From: Lachnospiraceae bacterium UBA4381
GTDB lineage: Bacteria; Bacillota; Clostridia; Lachnospirales; Lachnospiraceae
Reading direction: 5' to 3'
Assembly: GCA_002391105.1 (NCBI GenBank)
Contig: DGRT01000170.1
Location: forward strand, 1-13,909
Length of the DNA stretch: 13,909 nt
Shown here: piece by piece, positions 1-6,699 of the stretch
Layout: the number at the start of each line of letters is the position of its first letter
Position numbering within the stretch: the stretch's first letter is position 1
The notes under the pieces: model-generated
What the model saw: only the letters and a program-made list of their open reading frames with translations
Database searches by the model: none
Told to the model about the DNA's origin: nothing
Translations under genes and position numbers: made by a program

Positions 1-22
1 AAGGGGACAGGCACCTTGTCAC
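1..22. repeat. Dispersed palindromic repeat, left copy (cut by window edge)
   Basis: The window begins inside a repeat whose 18-base core, AAGGGGACAGGCACCTTG, recurs at the right edge. Joining the two copies gives a 27-bp element with perfect 9-bp inverted arms, GTGACAAGG and CCTTGTCAC, around a 9-bp centre; only the right arm is complete here. A further GTGACAAG lies at 83-90, inverted relative to bases 15-22, so the terminator hairpin at 30-52 is enclosed by a second, wider pair of arms. The shape resembles REP-type intergenic repeats mobilised by Y1 (RAYT) transposases, but no transposase is in the window, so that assignment is inference. Confidence 0.7.
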
Positions 23-52
23 AAAAAAAGGAGATGCAGTAACTGCATCTCC
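23..52 (-). terminator. Intrinsic terminator of the importer operon
   Basis: Read on the minus strand, an 11-bp perfect stem (GGAGATGCAGT at 30-40 pairing with ACTGCATCTCC at 42-52, one central base between the arms) is followed directly by a run of seven T residues (23-29 on the complement). It sits 76 bp past the stop codon of the solute-binding protein gene and is a textbook rho-independent terminator for the minus-strand operon. Confidence 0.85.
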
Positions 53-128
53 CATTATATCATGTTTTTAGCATTAAACAAAGTGACAAGACGTCTATAC
101 CAAGGCAGTTAAAATCACCCTGTACTAC

Positions 129-1856
129 TTAATCACCAACAGCTTCCTCGGCTGCTTTACGGATTGCCGCCTGATCATTTGACCAGTTCCAGCAGTCTTC
201 GTAGCCATAGTCGTTACACTGACTGATCATGTCTGCTACTATCTTGTCATACTCTTCATCCGACTTTGCATAGATAGCCTTCCAGGAGTTATCTACAAGA
301 CACTTGGTAACCTGTGCCCAGGTAGTCTTCAGCTCATCATCCTGCTCTGCCAGTACAAATGCAGAACCAGGGGATACTACATAGTTTCCAGCAGCCATAT
401 ATTCATTAATTGATGTTGCGCCGGTGTACTCTCTCCAGTCAGCATCTATATCGCATACAGGTTCAGCCTGATTGGACTTCCACTGTTCATCATTATAGGT
501 CTCACCATTTGAGTCAGGATTGGAAGCATCGATAGTCCATGTAGTACAGTTAATCTGAAGCTCTCCATCATGGAAGGTTGAACCTGAGTAGTCTCCCTCC
601 ATAGGAGTATTCTTATCATTATTTACCTTCTTACCATATTCAGTAAAGTAGGTATTTCCATCCTCATCATAGTCCCATGTAAGTCCCTGCGGACCGTATT
701 CCATCGTCATACGTCCTTCAGGTGTGCAAAGATAATTGATGATTTCCATACAGAGATCAGGATACTCTGTATTAGAACCGATTGCCCAGTAGTTATTTCC
801 ACCAAGTACATTAAGACCATAAACTATAGGTGATGCATCATTTGGCTTCATGGACTTCATCATCTTATTCTGTGCAACATGCTCATCAGTGTTGTAGATC
901 ATATATCCTGAATAATTGAAGATAGAGAAAAATGTACCACCCTTCTTTGTTTTCTCAGTAGCTGTATCATATGTATTAGTCATTGAGTCAGGATCCAGCA
1001 GATCATTCTTGTAGAGGTTGTGGAAGAAGGAAAGCATTTCAAGATATGGAGACTGCTCTGACGGATCATTTGGATTTCCAAGTGCTCCATAAAAATGTCC
1101 ATCAGTTGGATTATAGAGTCCAAGTCCGAATTCATCATATCCATAATATGCTGTAGCCATTGACTTTACGTACATTACCATATTTCCATCCCAGTCAGGC
1201 CAGAGGGAAACTGCATAGGTAGGCTTTCCTGATTCATCTGTAGGACACAGCTCCTTCATATCCTTCAGCATTTCCACATAATCATCCAGATTATTAACTA
1301 CAGGATAACCCAGCTCCTTATAGAGATCCCATCTCAGATCCCAGGTATAGAAGAAACTCTGGATATCTTCACTATTAGTTGCCACTTCATAGCCAAGTCC
1401 ATATATCTTACCATCCTCTGACATGCCGCGATTCTTCTCAAGCGCATGTGACATATTCTCCTTGATGTATGGACCATACTCATCAAGTATCTGATCCTCT
1501 TCCCAGTCAAAAAGTGCACCGGCATTCACAGCCTTCATATAATCCTGCTCTGATCCAAATACGATGATGTCACCAAGATTTCCAGACTCAAGTCTTGTGT
1601 CCATAACACCATCACTATTCGGAACTATATTCAGCTTAACATTGAACTTATCCAGAAGGATATCTGCTGACCATCCGATCTGCTCTCCGGAATAGTTAGC
1701 TCTCTGACTGAATACTGTAAGTGTTATAGGATCTCCACCCTTAGAAGCACTGCCTCCACCGGAACCACAGCCGGCAAGAGAACCAAGAGCTACTGCTGAA
1801 ACAGATATAAGAGCAGCAGCCTTTTTTAAAGCTTTTCTTACTTTCCCTCTTTTCAT
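129..1856 (-). CDS. Extracellular sugar-binding lipoprotein of an LplABC-type ABC importer
   Basis: This 575-residue protein is the solute-binding component of a carbohydrate ABC importer, anchored outside the cell by lipid. The N-terminus has a basic stretch, a hydrophobic core and the lipobox LAGC with the lipidated cysteine at residue 30, followed by a Gly/Ser linker and then a family-1 (LplA-like) binding-protein fold starting near PITLTVFSQ. The mature part is acidic and rich in Trp and Tyr, as expected for stacking against sugars. The length (about 545 mature residues) fits the large oligosaccharide-binding LplA type rather than the roughly 400-residue monosaccharide/maltose type. The ATG is preceded by GAGGAGG (complement of 1868-1874) at a normal distance. 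It is the last gene of the operon, 84 bp after the second permease and before the terminator at 23-52. The exact ligand cannot be read from sequence; an oligosaccharide released by the locus's GH5 enzyme is the natural guess. Confidence 0.92.
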   Translation of the reverse strand: MKRGKVRKALKKAAALISVSAVALGSLAGCGSGGGSASKGGDPITLTVFSQRANYSGEQIGWSADILLDKFNVKLNIVPNSDGVMDTRLESGNLGDIIVFGSEQDYMKAVNAGALFDWEEDQILDEYGPYIKENMSHALEKNRGMSEDGKIYGLGYEVATNSEDIQSFFYTWDLRWDLYKELGYPVVNNLDDYVEMLKDMKELCPTDESGKPTYAVSLWPDWDGNMVMYVKSMATAYYGYDEFGLGLYNPTDGHFYGALGNPNDPSEQSPYLEMLSFFHNLYKNDLLDPDSMTNTYDTATEKTKKGGTFFSIFNYSGYMIYNTDEHVAQNKMMKSMKPNDASPIVYGLNVLGGNNYWAIGSNTEYPDLCMEIINYLCTPEGRMTMEYGPQGLTWDYDEDGNTYFTEYGKKVNNDKNTPMEGDYSGSTFHDGELQINCTTWTIDASNPDSNGETYNDEQWKSNQAEPVCDIDADWREYTGATSINEYMAAGNYVVSPGSAFVLAEQDDELKTTWAQVTKCLVDNSWKAIYAKSDEEYDKIVADMISQCNDYGYEDCWNWSNDQAAIRKAAEEAVGD

Positions 1857-1940
1857 TATTATGTAAACCTCCTCATATTCTTTTACGAAAACATTTCTTT
1901 TTCAGAAACACTGTCCGATATTTCAATGTTGGCAGGATAC

Positions 1941-2906
1941 TTAACCCTTAACCGCTCCAAGCATGATACCTTCCTCGAAGTATCTCTGCATAAATGGATA
2001 TACCATCAGGATCGGAATGATAGATACCATCGATATAGTGTACTTAATGATCATTCCATTATTAGCATAGTCCAGTGCCATTCCACCACCACCGGCAGAG
2101 TTCATCATCTGACCTATATTAGATGTACTGTTCAGATAGATATAGAGTCTATGCTGAAGAGTATAGAGATCAGGTGCATTTGGCATGAGTATCAGAGAAT
2201 CCTGGAAGGAATTCCAGTTTCCTACCGCGCCAAATATAGCTATAGTTGCAAGTATCGGCTTCGACAGCGGCCATACTATCTTTCTGAACACCGTAATATA
2301 AGAAGCCCCATCTATAAATGCACTCTCCTCAAGCTCCTTCGGTATAGATTCGATATAGGTCTTAACCAGTATAATGTTATACGGTGCAACGATACCGGGA
2401 ATGATATATGCTGCAAATCTATTGGTAAGTCCCAGCATGCTCATATTTAAGTACCACGGTATCAGACCTGCGTTGAAATACATTGTTATCACCAGAAAAC
2501 GGTACCAGAACTTACGATGCCACATCTCATCCTTTGTCATGAGATATCCTACAAATGCTGATGCAGCAACCATAAGCGCTGTTCCGATTATGGTTCTGAG
2601 TACTGATACTATAAGCGAAGTACCCAGATCATTTACATTTTTAAGCGCAAGATAGTTATTCAGATTTATTCCCTTTGGAACAAAGTTTACCATTCCCTTT
2701 GTTACGAGATCTGCATCTGATATTGTATTAATGAACAGATAGTAAAATGGGAACAGACACGCCAGTGTAAATATAATAAAAAACAGATAATCAACTATAT
2801 AGAAAATGATATCTCCAACGCTGTATTTATGCTTTGCACTTTTGGCATTTATCTCTATCTTTTCACCGGATGGTGTTTCAGCTATGATTATATTCTTCTT
2901 TGCCAT
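1941..2906 (-). CDS. ABC sugar importer permease, LplC/MalG-like
   Basis: The second membrane subunit of the importer, 321 residues when started at MAKKN. About six hydrophobic segments are visible, the first near residues 33-58, and the conserved cytoplasmic EAA loop lies at 193-215 (LEESAFIDGAS...F..I..PL), the site that docks the ATPase. It belongs to the BPD_transp_1 family in its LplC/YtcP branch. The reading frame extends nine codons further upstream, to 2933, but the ATG at 2906 is preferred because a full AGGAGG (complement of 2913-2918) lies six bases before it; the longer version would overlap the upstream permease and lose this ribosome site. The gap to the upstream gene is only 10 bp, so the two permeases are translated from one message. 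Confidence 0.92.
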   Translation of the reverse strand: MAKKNIIIAETPSGEKIEINAKSAKHKYSVGDIIFYIVDYLFFIIFTLACLFPFYYLFINTISDADLVTKGMVNFVPKGINLNNYLALKNVNDLGTSLIVSVLRTIIGTALMVAASAFVGYLMTKDEMWHRKFWYRFLVITMYFNAGLIPWYLNMSMLGLTNRFAAYIIPGIVAPYNIILVKTYIESIPKELEESAFIDGASYITVFRKIVWPLSKPILATIAIFGAVGNWNSFQDSLILMPNAPDLYTLQHRLYIYLNSTSNIGQMMNSAGGGGMALDYANNGMIIKYTISMVSIIPILMVYPFMQRYFEEGIMLGAVKG

Positions 2907-2919
2907 ACTCCACCTCCTA
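2907..2919 (-). promoter_or_regulatory. Ribosome binding site overlapping the upstream stop codon
   Basis: On the minus strand the TAG stop of the first permease (2919-2917) runs into AGGAGG, with the ATG of the second permease six bases later. This fixes the start of the second permease at 2906 and suggests coupled translation and equal amounts of the two membrane subunits. Confidence 0.8.
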
Positions 2920-4506
2920 TACAATGCTCTCATGGCGAACCAGCTTGGAAACTGAGTTGGCCATAAAAAGAAGCGCTACACTGACTATTGATTTTGCCAT
3001 ACCGATAACGGTGGAAAGTGGAATACTTCCTCCGGCAAAACCAAGGTTATATACATACAGATCAAGTACTTCCATTGCTGATGCATTGTTGGCATTGGAG
3101 AATACCAGATACTGATCAAGTCCATTACTTAGCATACCTGCAACCGACATCAGGAGCATAACCATGTAAGTAGGAATAAGTCCCGGTATGGTCACATGCC
3201 ATATACGCTGAAATCTTCCGGCACCATCTACTGTTGCCGCCTCATAGAGCTGCTTATCTATACCGGATATGCCTGCAATATAAATGATTGCCGACCAGCC
3301 GACGCCTTTCCATATACCCCAGGCAAGCATTTTTAACCATACATGACTGCTGCTCATGAGATAGTTTGTATTAGATGGTGTTCCAAGATTTGTAAGTAAT
3401 GTATTAACAAAACCATCTGTTGAGAATATAGCCAATGCAACTGTATATACAAGTATCCAGCTTATGAAGTTCGGTATAGTTGTAAATGTCTGGACAAATC
3501 TTTTAAATCTCTTACTCTCAATCTCTGAAAGTAATACTGCAAATGCAAGAGGTATCCAACTTGTTGCTATTCCCAGACCGCTCATTGCAAGTGTATTTCT
3601 AAGAACTCTGATTATATCTCTTTTGGTAGCCGCATTCTGGAACAGATAAGTAAACCATTTGAAGCCTACAAACTTGTCCATGGTCAGTTCATCGCCGGCC
3701 TTATAATCAAAGAAACCATATCTCCATCCCCAAAGCGGCAGATAGCAGAACACAAACGCCAGAAGTGCAAAGGGAAGAAACATCAGGAAAAGCTTATACT
3801 TTGATTCCATCTCATAAGGAATGATGTTCTTTCCCTCGTCCCAGTCACCACCATCAGACTGCTTAGACGATTCAGCCCCTTCAGCTATACTCTTCTCCAT
3901 CTTTTTAGGTACTCTCTTAAGGCTTACCTTCGGAACTATGATAAGTGCCACTATGGTCGCCACAAGCGCCGCCGCACCCAGTACCATAAATATGATCAGT
4001 CCATTCGGAAATATCGGTTCCACCTTCTCTATTCTCGCCGCATTATTCATAAGTGAGTATGAATAAATCATTCCTCCAAGCCCACATATCAGAACTACTG
4101 CACCCGGAATAGAAAAAACAAATGAGAGACATTTGCATTTAATATTTCCAAGAGATATGCAGGAACCGGCTGCTACTGCAACTATTCCCAGAACTGCTGC
4201 GATTGAAGAGATATAAAGTATGATAAATGCACTCTCTTCTATCCAGCCCGATCTGAAACCTCTTCCTACACCAGAGATAAGACTTGAATAGGAAACTGCC
4301 GAGGTAAAAAGCGACAGGTTTCTGCTTATCATCCCACTCACACGTGCTGGATTCATTCCCGGAAGAAACATGAAGAAAAACATGATGAGAGCTATAACTC
4401 TCTCTGCCCCAAAGAATAACCATGCCTGTTCCTTCTCTACCTTTTCTTTCTTCTTTACAGGGATATCCGGAGTCTGTTCTACGGTTTTTTTCTGAGTATC
4501 ACTCAT
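2917..4506 (-). CDS. ABC sugar importer permease, LplB-like, with long N-terminal membrane extension
   Basis: The first membrane subunit of the importer, 529 residues, far longer than the usual 290-320 of LplB/MalF-type permeases. The C-terminal part (about 237-529) is a normal permease domain with hydrophobic segments near 237-258, 303-326, 347-361, 392-412, 440-458 and 494-516, and a canonical EAA loop at 421-443 (YEAATVDGAG...PGL). The N-terminal 235 residues carry a charged Lys/Glu head, four extra predicted membrane helices (about 35-50, 94-116, 128-150, 170-192) and a hydrophilic Ser/Asp/Glu-rich linker (200-230). I do not recognise that extension; it could stabilise the complex or contact another membrane protein. 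The start has AAGGAG nine bases before the ATG. It is the first gene of the three-gene importer operon. No ATPase gene accompanies it, as in many Gram-positive oligosaccharide importers that share one MsmK-type ATPase. Confidence 0.9.
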   Translation of the reverse strand: MSDTQKKTVEQTPDIPVKKKEKVEKEQAWLFFGAERVIALIMFFFMFLPGMNPARVSGMISRNLSLFTSAVSYSSLISGVGRGFRSGWIEESAFIILYISSIAAVLGIVAVAAGSCISLGNIKCKCLSFVFSIPGAVVLICGLGGMIYSYSLMNNAARIEKVEPIFPNGLIIFMVLGAAALVATIVALIIVPKVSLKRVPKKMEKSIAEGAESSKQSDGGDWDEGKNIIPYEMESKYKLFLMFLPFALLAFVFCYLPLWGWRYGFFDYKAGDELTMDKFVGFKWFTYLFQNAATKRDIIRVLRNTLAMSGLGIATSWIPLAFAVLLSEIESKRFKRFVQTFTTIPNFISWILVYTVALAIFSTDGFVNTLLTNLGTPSNTNYLMSSSHVWLKMLAWGIWKGVGWSAIIYIAGISGIDKQLYEAATVDGAGRFQRIWHVTIPGLIPTYMVMLLMSVAGMLSNGLDQYLVFSNANNASAMEVLDLYVYNLGFAGGSIPLSTVIGMAKSIVSVALLFMANSVSKLVRHESIV

Positions 4507-4551
4507 TTTACCGTTCTCCTTCCAATTTTATATTTCAAGTCATACAAATAT

Positions 4552-4673
4552 GACCATCCCGGCTTTCTCAGCCCATTTATTCAGATTAGTCTATTGACCA
4601 TCCTGACTTTTCCAGCCTATTTATTCAGATTAGCCTATTGACCATTCTGGCTTTTTTCTTCCCATTTATTTAG
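4552..4673. repeat. Tandem 44-bp intergenic repeat, two full units and one partial
   Basis: Units at 4552-4595 and 4596-4639 are each 44 bp and nearly identical (GACCATCC..., ...CAGATTAG.CTATT); a third, degenerate partial unit runs 4640-4673 with a one-base insertion. They lie in the 5' leader of the importer operon, between the surface-protein gene and the first permease. There are no spacers, so this is not a CRISPR array. The function is unknown; repeated protein-binding sites or simple replication slippage are both possible. Confidence 0.85.
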
Positions 4674-4709
4674 AAAGGAAGCTATCTCTATTCTGAGACG
4701 GCTTCCTTT
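4674..4709 (-). terminator. Hairpin between the surface-protein gene and the importer operon
   Basis: A perfect 9-bp stem, AAAGGAAGC (4674-4682) with GCTTCCTTT (4701-4709), is extended inward by a TCTC/GAGA stem with one mismatch and a short loop. It follows the surface-protein stop codon by about 37 bp on the minus strand. The T-tract after the stem is poor (TTCCTTTCTAAAT), so it may be a weak or partial terminator, or an mRNA-stabilising structure that sets different levels for the surface protein and the importer. Confidence 0.45.
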
Positions 4710-4746
4710 CCATATTAAATAGTTTTGTAACCCCAACTGCTAAAAA

Positions 4747-6543
4747 CTATTCATTACCTTTTTTCTTCTTGCTTACAACAACACCGGCACCGATTCCACA
4801 TACTGCAAGTATTCCTACTACGATACCAACGATAGCTCCTGTACCAAGACCGCCTTTTTCCTCTGACTTAACTTCCGAATCCGCTGCTGCTTCTGTAGCA
4901 TCTGCGGCTGCTGCAGTTGTTTCTTCCTCAGTTACTGCTGCATTTGTATTGTCATAATCAAAACCGGAAACTGTAAATGTGATCTTGATGTCTGTAACAG
5001 GAACAGGATAGTATCCAATAGTTGCAACATCCTCATTCCAGATATTCTGAATAAGCATTACAAGATAATCTGTTGAATCAGGGCTTATTACAGGGTTGAT
5101 TGAAACTGAGCTTCCATTTACGCTGAGCTGCATATCTGATATGGTGATATCACCTGTGTTAGGAATATCTGTATCTACAAATATCAGGTTCATATATTCC
5201 TGATCCTTGAACTCATCTTCAGGGAACTCCATACCTGTGATAGATACTTCATAGGTACCATTTCCTTCGATAACCGCATCACTGATCGTTCCGGGAAGTT
5301 CTACAGCTTCTCCATCTGCTGTCCAGCCTGTAACTCTGTCAAAGAATCCAGGGTTATCAGCATCGTCCTTACCATAAGCATCAAACCATGAATTTCTAAA
5401 TGAAAACTTAGGTGTCTGGATACCGATATATGCATTATAGGTACCATTCTTATCTACTTCTCCGGCTGCAGCTTCAGGATTCTCAGCTATAAGTGAAGCA
5501 TCGCCATTTGAAGCAACTCCAACCTCAACTTTGTTAAGAGTAATAGTATATTCTATCTTCTTAAAGCCTGTTGGCTCGCTTATATACTGTGTTCCCCACT
5601 CATTGAAACCACCCGGAAGTCTGATAGCCTGTGTTTCATCATAATCACCGGTTGCCTCATACCACCATGCATCACCTGCTGACAGATCTATATCAACATC
5701 CTGATCATCAATCTTAAGTGATACATCTGCATCAAGATTGATAACATCATTTACAACGATAACAGGTGCTACCCACCAGGTATTTACTACTTCAGATGGG
5801 AACTCAAGAGATACTGTAGCCGTCTCGCCAACCTTCATAGTAGCGTTGGTTGCTACGATATCGCCTGCATTTCCTTCATTCTCAGGACTGTTGTTCTGGA
5901 AGCCCCAGTCATTTTCCTCATCCTTATCACCACCGAAGCCTACGAATACTTCTACATCACCTGTGTAATCTTCTGATTCATAGGACTTCTCTTCTACTGT
6001 AGTAGCTCTGTTAAGTGTGATAGTATATTCAACCTTCTTGAAGCCTGAAGGCTCTTCTATATACTGTGTTCCCCACTCATTGAAACCACCTGCAAGTCTT
6101 ATAGCATGTTTATCATCATTATCACCTGTTGCCTCATACCACCAGGCATCACCTGCTGATGAATCGATAGCAACATCTTCACCATCAATCTTAAGAGATA
6201 CTTCTGCATCAAATTCACCGATATTCTCAGCTACAACAACCGGTGCCATCCACCAGGTATTTGTAACCTCTGTCGGGAACTCAAGAGATACTGTAACTGT
6301 GTCGCCAACTTTGATAGTTGAGTTGGTAGCAACGATATCGCCTGCATTTCCTGCATTATTAGGATCATTGTACTGATAACCCCAGTCATTTTCCTCTTCC
6401 TTATCACCACCAAAGCCGATATATACTTCAGCCTCGCCTGACCAGGAATTACTCTCTGCCTTTGCAGCAACCGGAGGTACAAGACCTATAGCAAGTCCGG
6501 CAACAACCAGACCTGAAAGCAGTTTCTTCCACTTACTCTTCAT
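4747..6543 (-). CDS. Secreted, membrane-anchored three-module surface protein, probably glycan-binding
   Basis: A 598-residue surface protein that I do not recognise as a named family. Residues 1-29 form a signal peptide ending AKA|ES. Two tandem modules follow, at 36-178 and 195-337, about 73% identical by my count of an ungapped alignment; both keep VGFGGDK/IGFGGDK, NDWG, NTWW.APV, GDAWWYEATGD and GGFNEWGTQYI. A third, divergent beta-rich module lies at about 366-530 (NGTY.AYIG, IEGNGTYEVSI, VNGSS, ITFTV). Then comes an Ala/Thr/Glu linker (534-563), one membrane helix (about 567-590) and the tail SKKKKGNE. No catalytic domain or LPXTG motif is seen; anchoring is by the C-terminal helix. Paired Trp residues and the neighbourhood suggest carbohydrate binding, and the third module resembles the C-terminal module of the GH5 enzyme encoded at 10467-12506. 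The ATG has AGGAG eight bases upstream. Glycan binding is inference; a purely structural role is possible. Confidence 0.8.
   Translation of the reverse strand: MKSKWKKLLSGLVVAGLAIGLVPPVAAKAESNSWSGEAEVYIGFGGDKEEENDWGYQYNDPNNAGNAGDIVATNSTIKVGDTVTVSLEFPTEVTNTWWMAPVVVAENIGEFDAEVSLKIDGEDVAIDSSAGDAWWYEATGDNDDKHAIRLAGGFNEWGTQYIEEPSGFKKVEYTITLNRATTVEEKSYESEDYTGDVEVFVGFGGDKDEENDWGFQNNSPENEGNAGDIVATNATMKVGETATVSLEFPSEVVNTWWVAPVIVVNDVINLDADVSLKIDDQDVDIDLSAGDAWWYEATGDYDETQAIRLPGGFNEWGTQYISEPTGFKKIEYTITLNKVEVGVASNGDASLIAENPEAAAGEVDKNGTYNAYIGIQTPKFSFRNSWFDAYGKDDADNPGFFDRVTGWTADGEAVELPGTISDAVIEGNGTYEVSITGMEFPEDEFKDQEYMNLIFVDTDIPNTGDITISDMQLSVNGSSVSINPVISPDSTDYLVMLIQNIWNEDVATIGYYPVPVTDIKITFTVSGFDYDNTNAAVTEEETTAAAADATEAAADSEVKSEEKGGLGTGAIVGIVVGILAVCGIGAGVVVSKKKKGNE
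5533..6438 (-). repeat. Internal duplication in the surface-protein gene
   Basis: The stretches 6438-6010 and 5961-5533 encode two copies of one module of about 143 residues, offset by 159 residues. DNA similarity is also obvious, for example the shared run encoding GGFNEWGTQYI, so the duplication is fairly recent or kept similar by gene conversion. Confidence 0.88.
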
Positions 6544-6651
6544 ATCATCCTCTCCTCTTACTTCTTTCTACGTGCTTTAATTTACTATGTTCAGACTTTA
6601 AATCGCCTGATACCGCCTGCACTGTAATTAGTTTATTCCAGGAAAGGCTTT

Positions 6652-6679
6652 TATAAAACCTCAAAGATTTGTATAAAAC
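6652..6679 (-). promoter_or_regulatory. Possible regulator site: paired GTTTTATA direct repeat
   Basis: On the minus strand GTTTTATA occurs twice (complements of 6672-6679 and 6652-6659), exactly 20 bp apart start to start, 109-136 bp upstream of the surface-protein start codon. Paired direct repeats about two helical turns apart are a known binding layout of AraC-type regulators, including YesN-type partners of YesM kinases such as the one encoded next door. The region is AT-rich, so chance is a real alternative. No convincing -35/-10 pair was found beside it. Confidence 0.25.
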
Positions 6680-6699
6680 TACACTAAATTTTCGTCAGG

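Noticed and set aside
53..62. Extended -10-like TGATATAAT on the minus strand next to the terminator
   Set aside because: No matching -35, and a start there would fall inside the terminator stem, so it is probably chance in an AT-rich stretch.
1926..2655. Plus-strand open frames opposite the importer permeases
   Set aside because: Out of register with strong minus-strand family matches, no ribosome sites, and translations have no recognisable domains; they are shadows of the real genes.
4552..4673. CRISPR array
   Set aside because: The units abut with no variable spacers and number fewer than three; no cas genes are present.
4718..4751. AATAGTTTT/AAAACTATT inverted repeat overlapping the surface-protein stop codon
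   Set aside because: The stem is almost all A-T with a loop of about 16 bases and no following T-tract; too weak to call a terminator.
4747..6376. Plus-strand Thr/Ser/Pro-rich open frames opposite the surface-protein gene
   Set aside because: They are the antisense reading of repeated acidic and Gly/Trp-rich codons, and the duplicated shadows mirror the module duplication.
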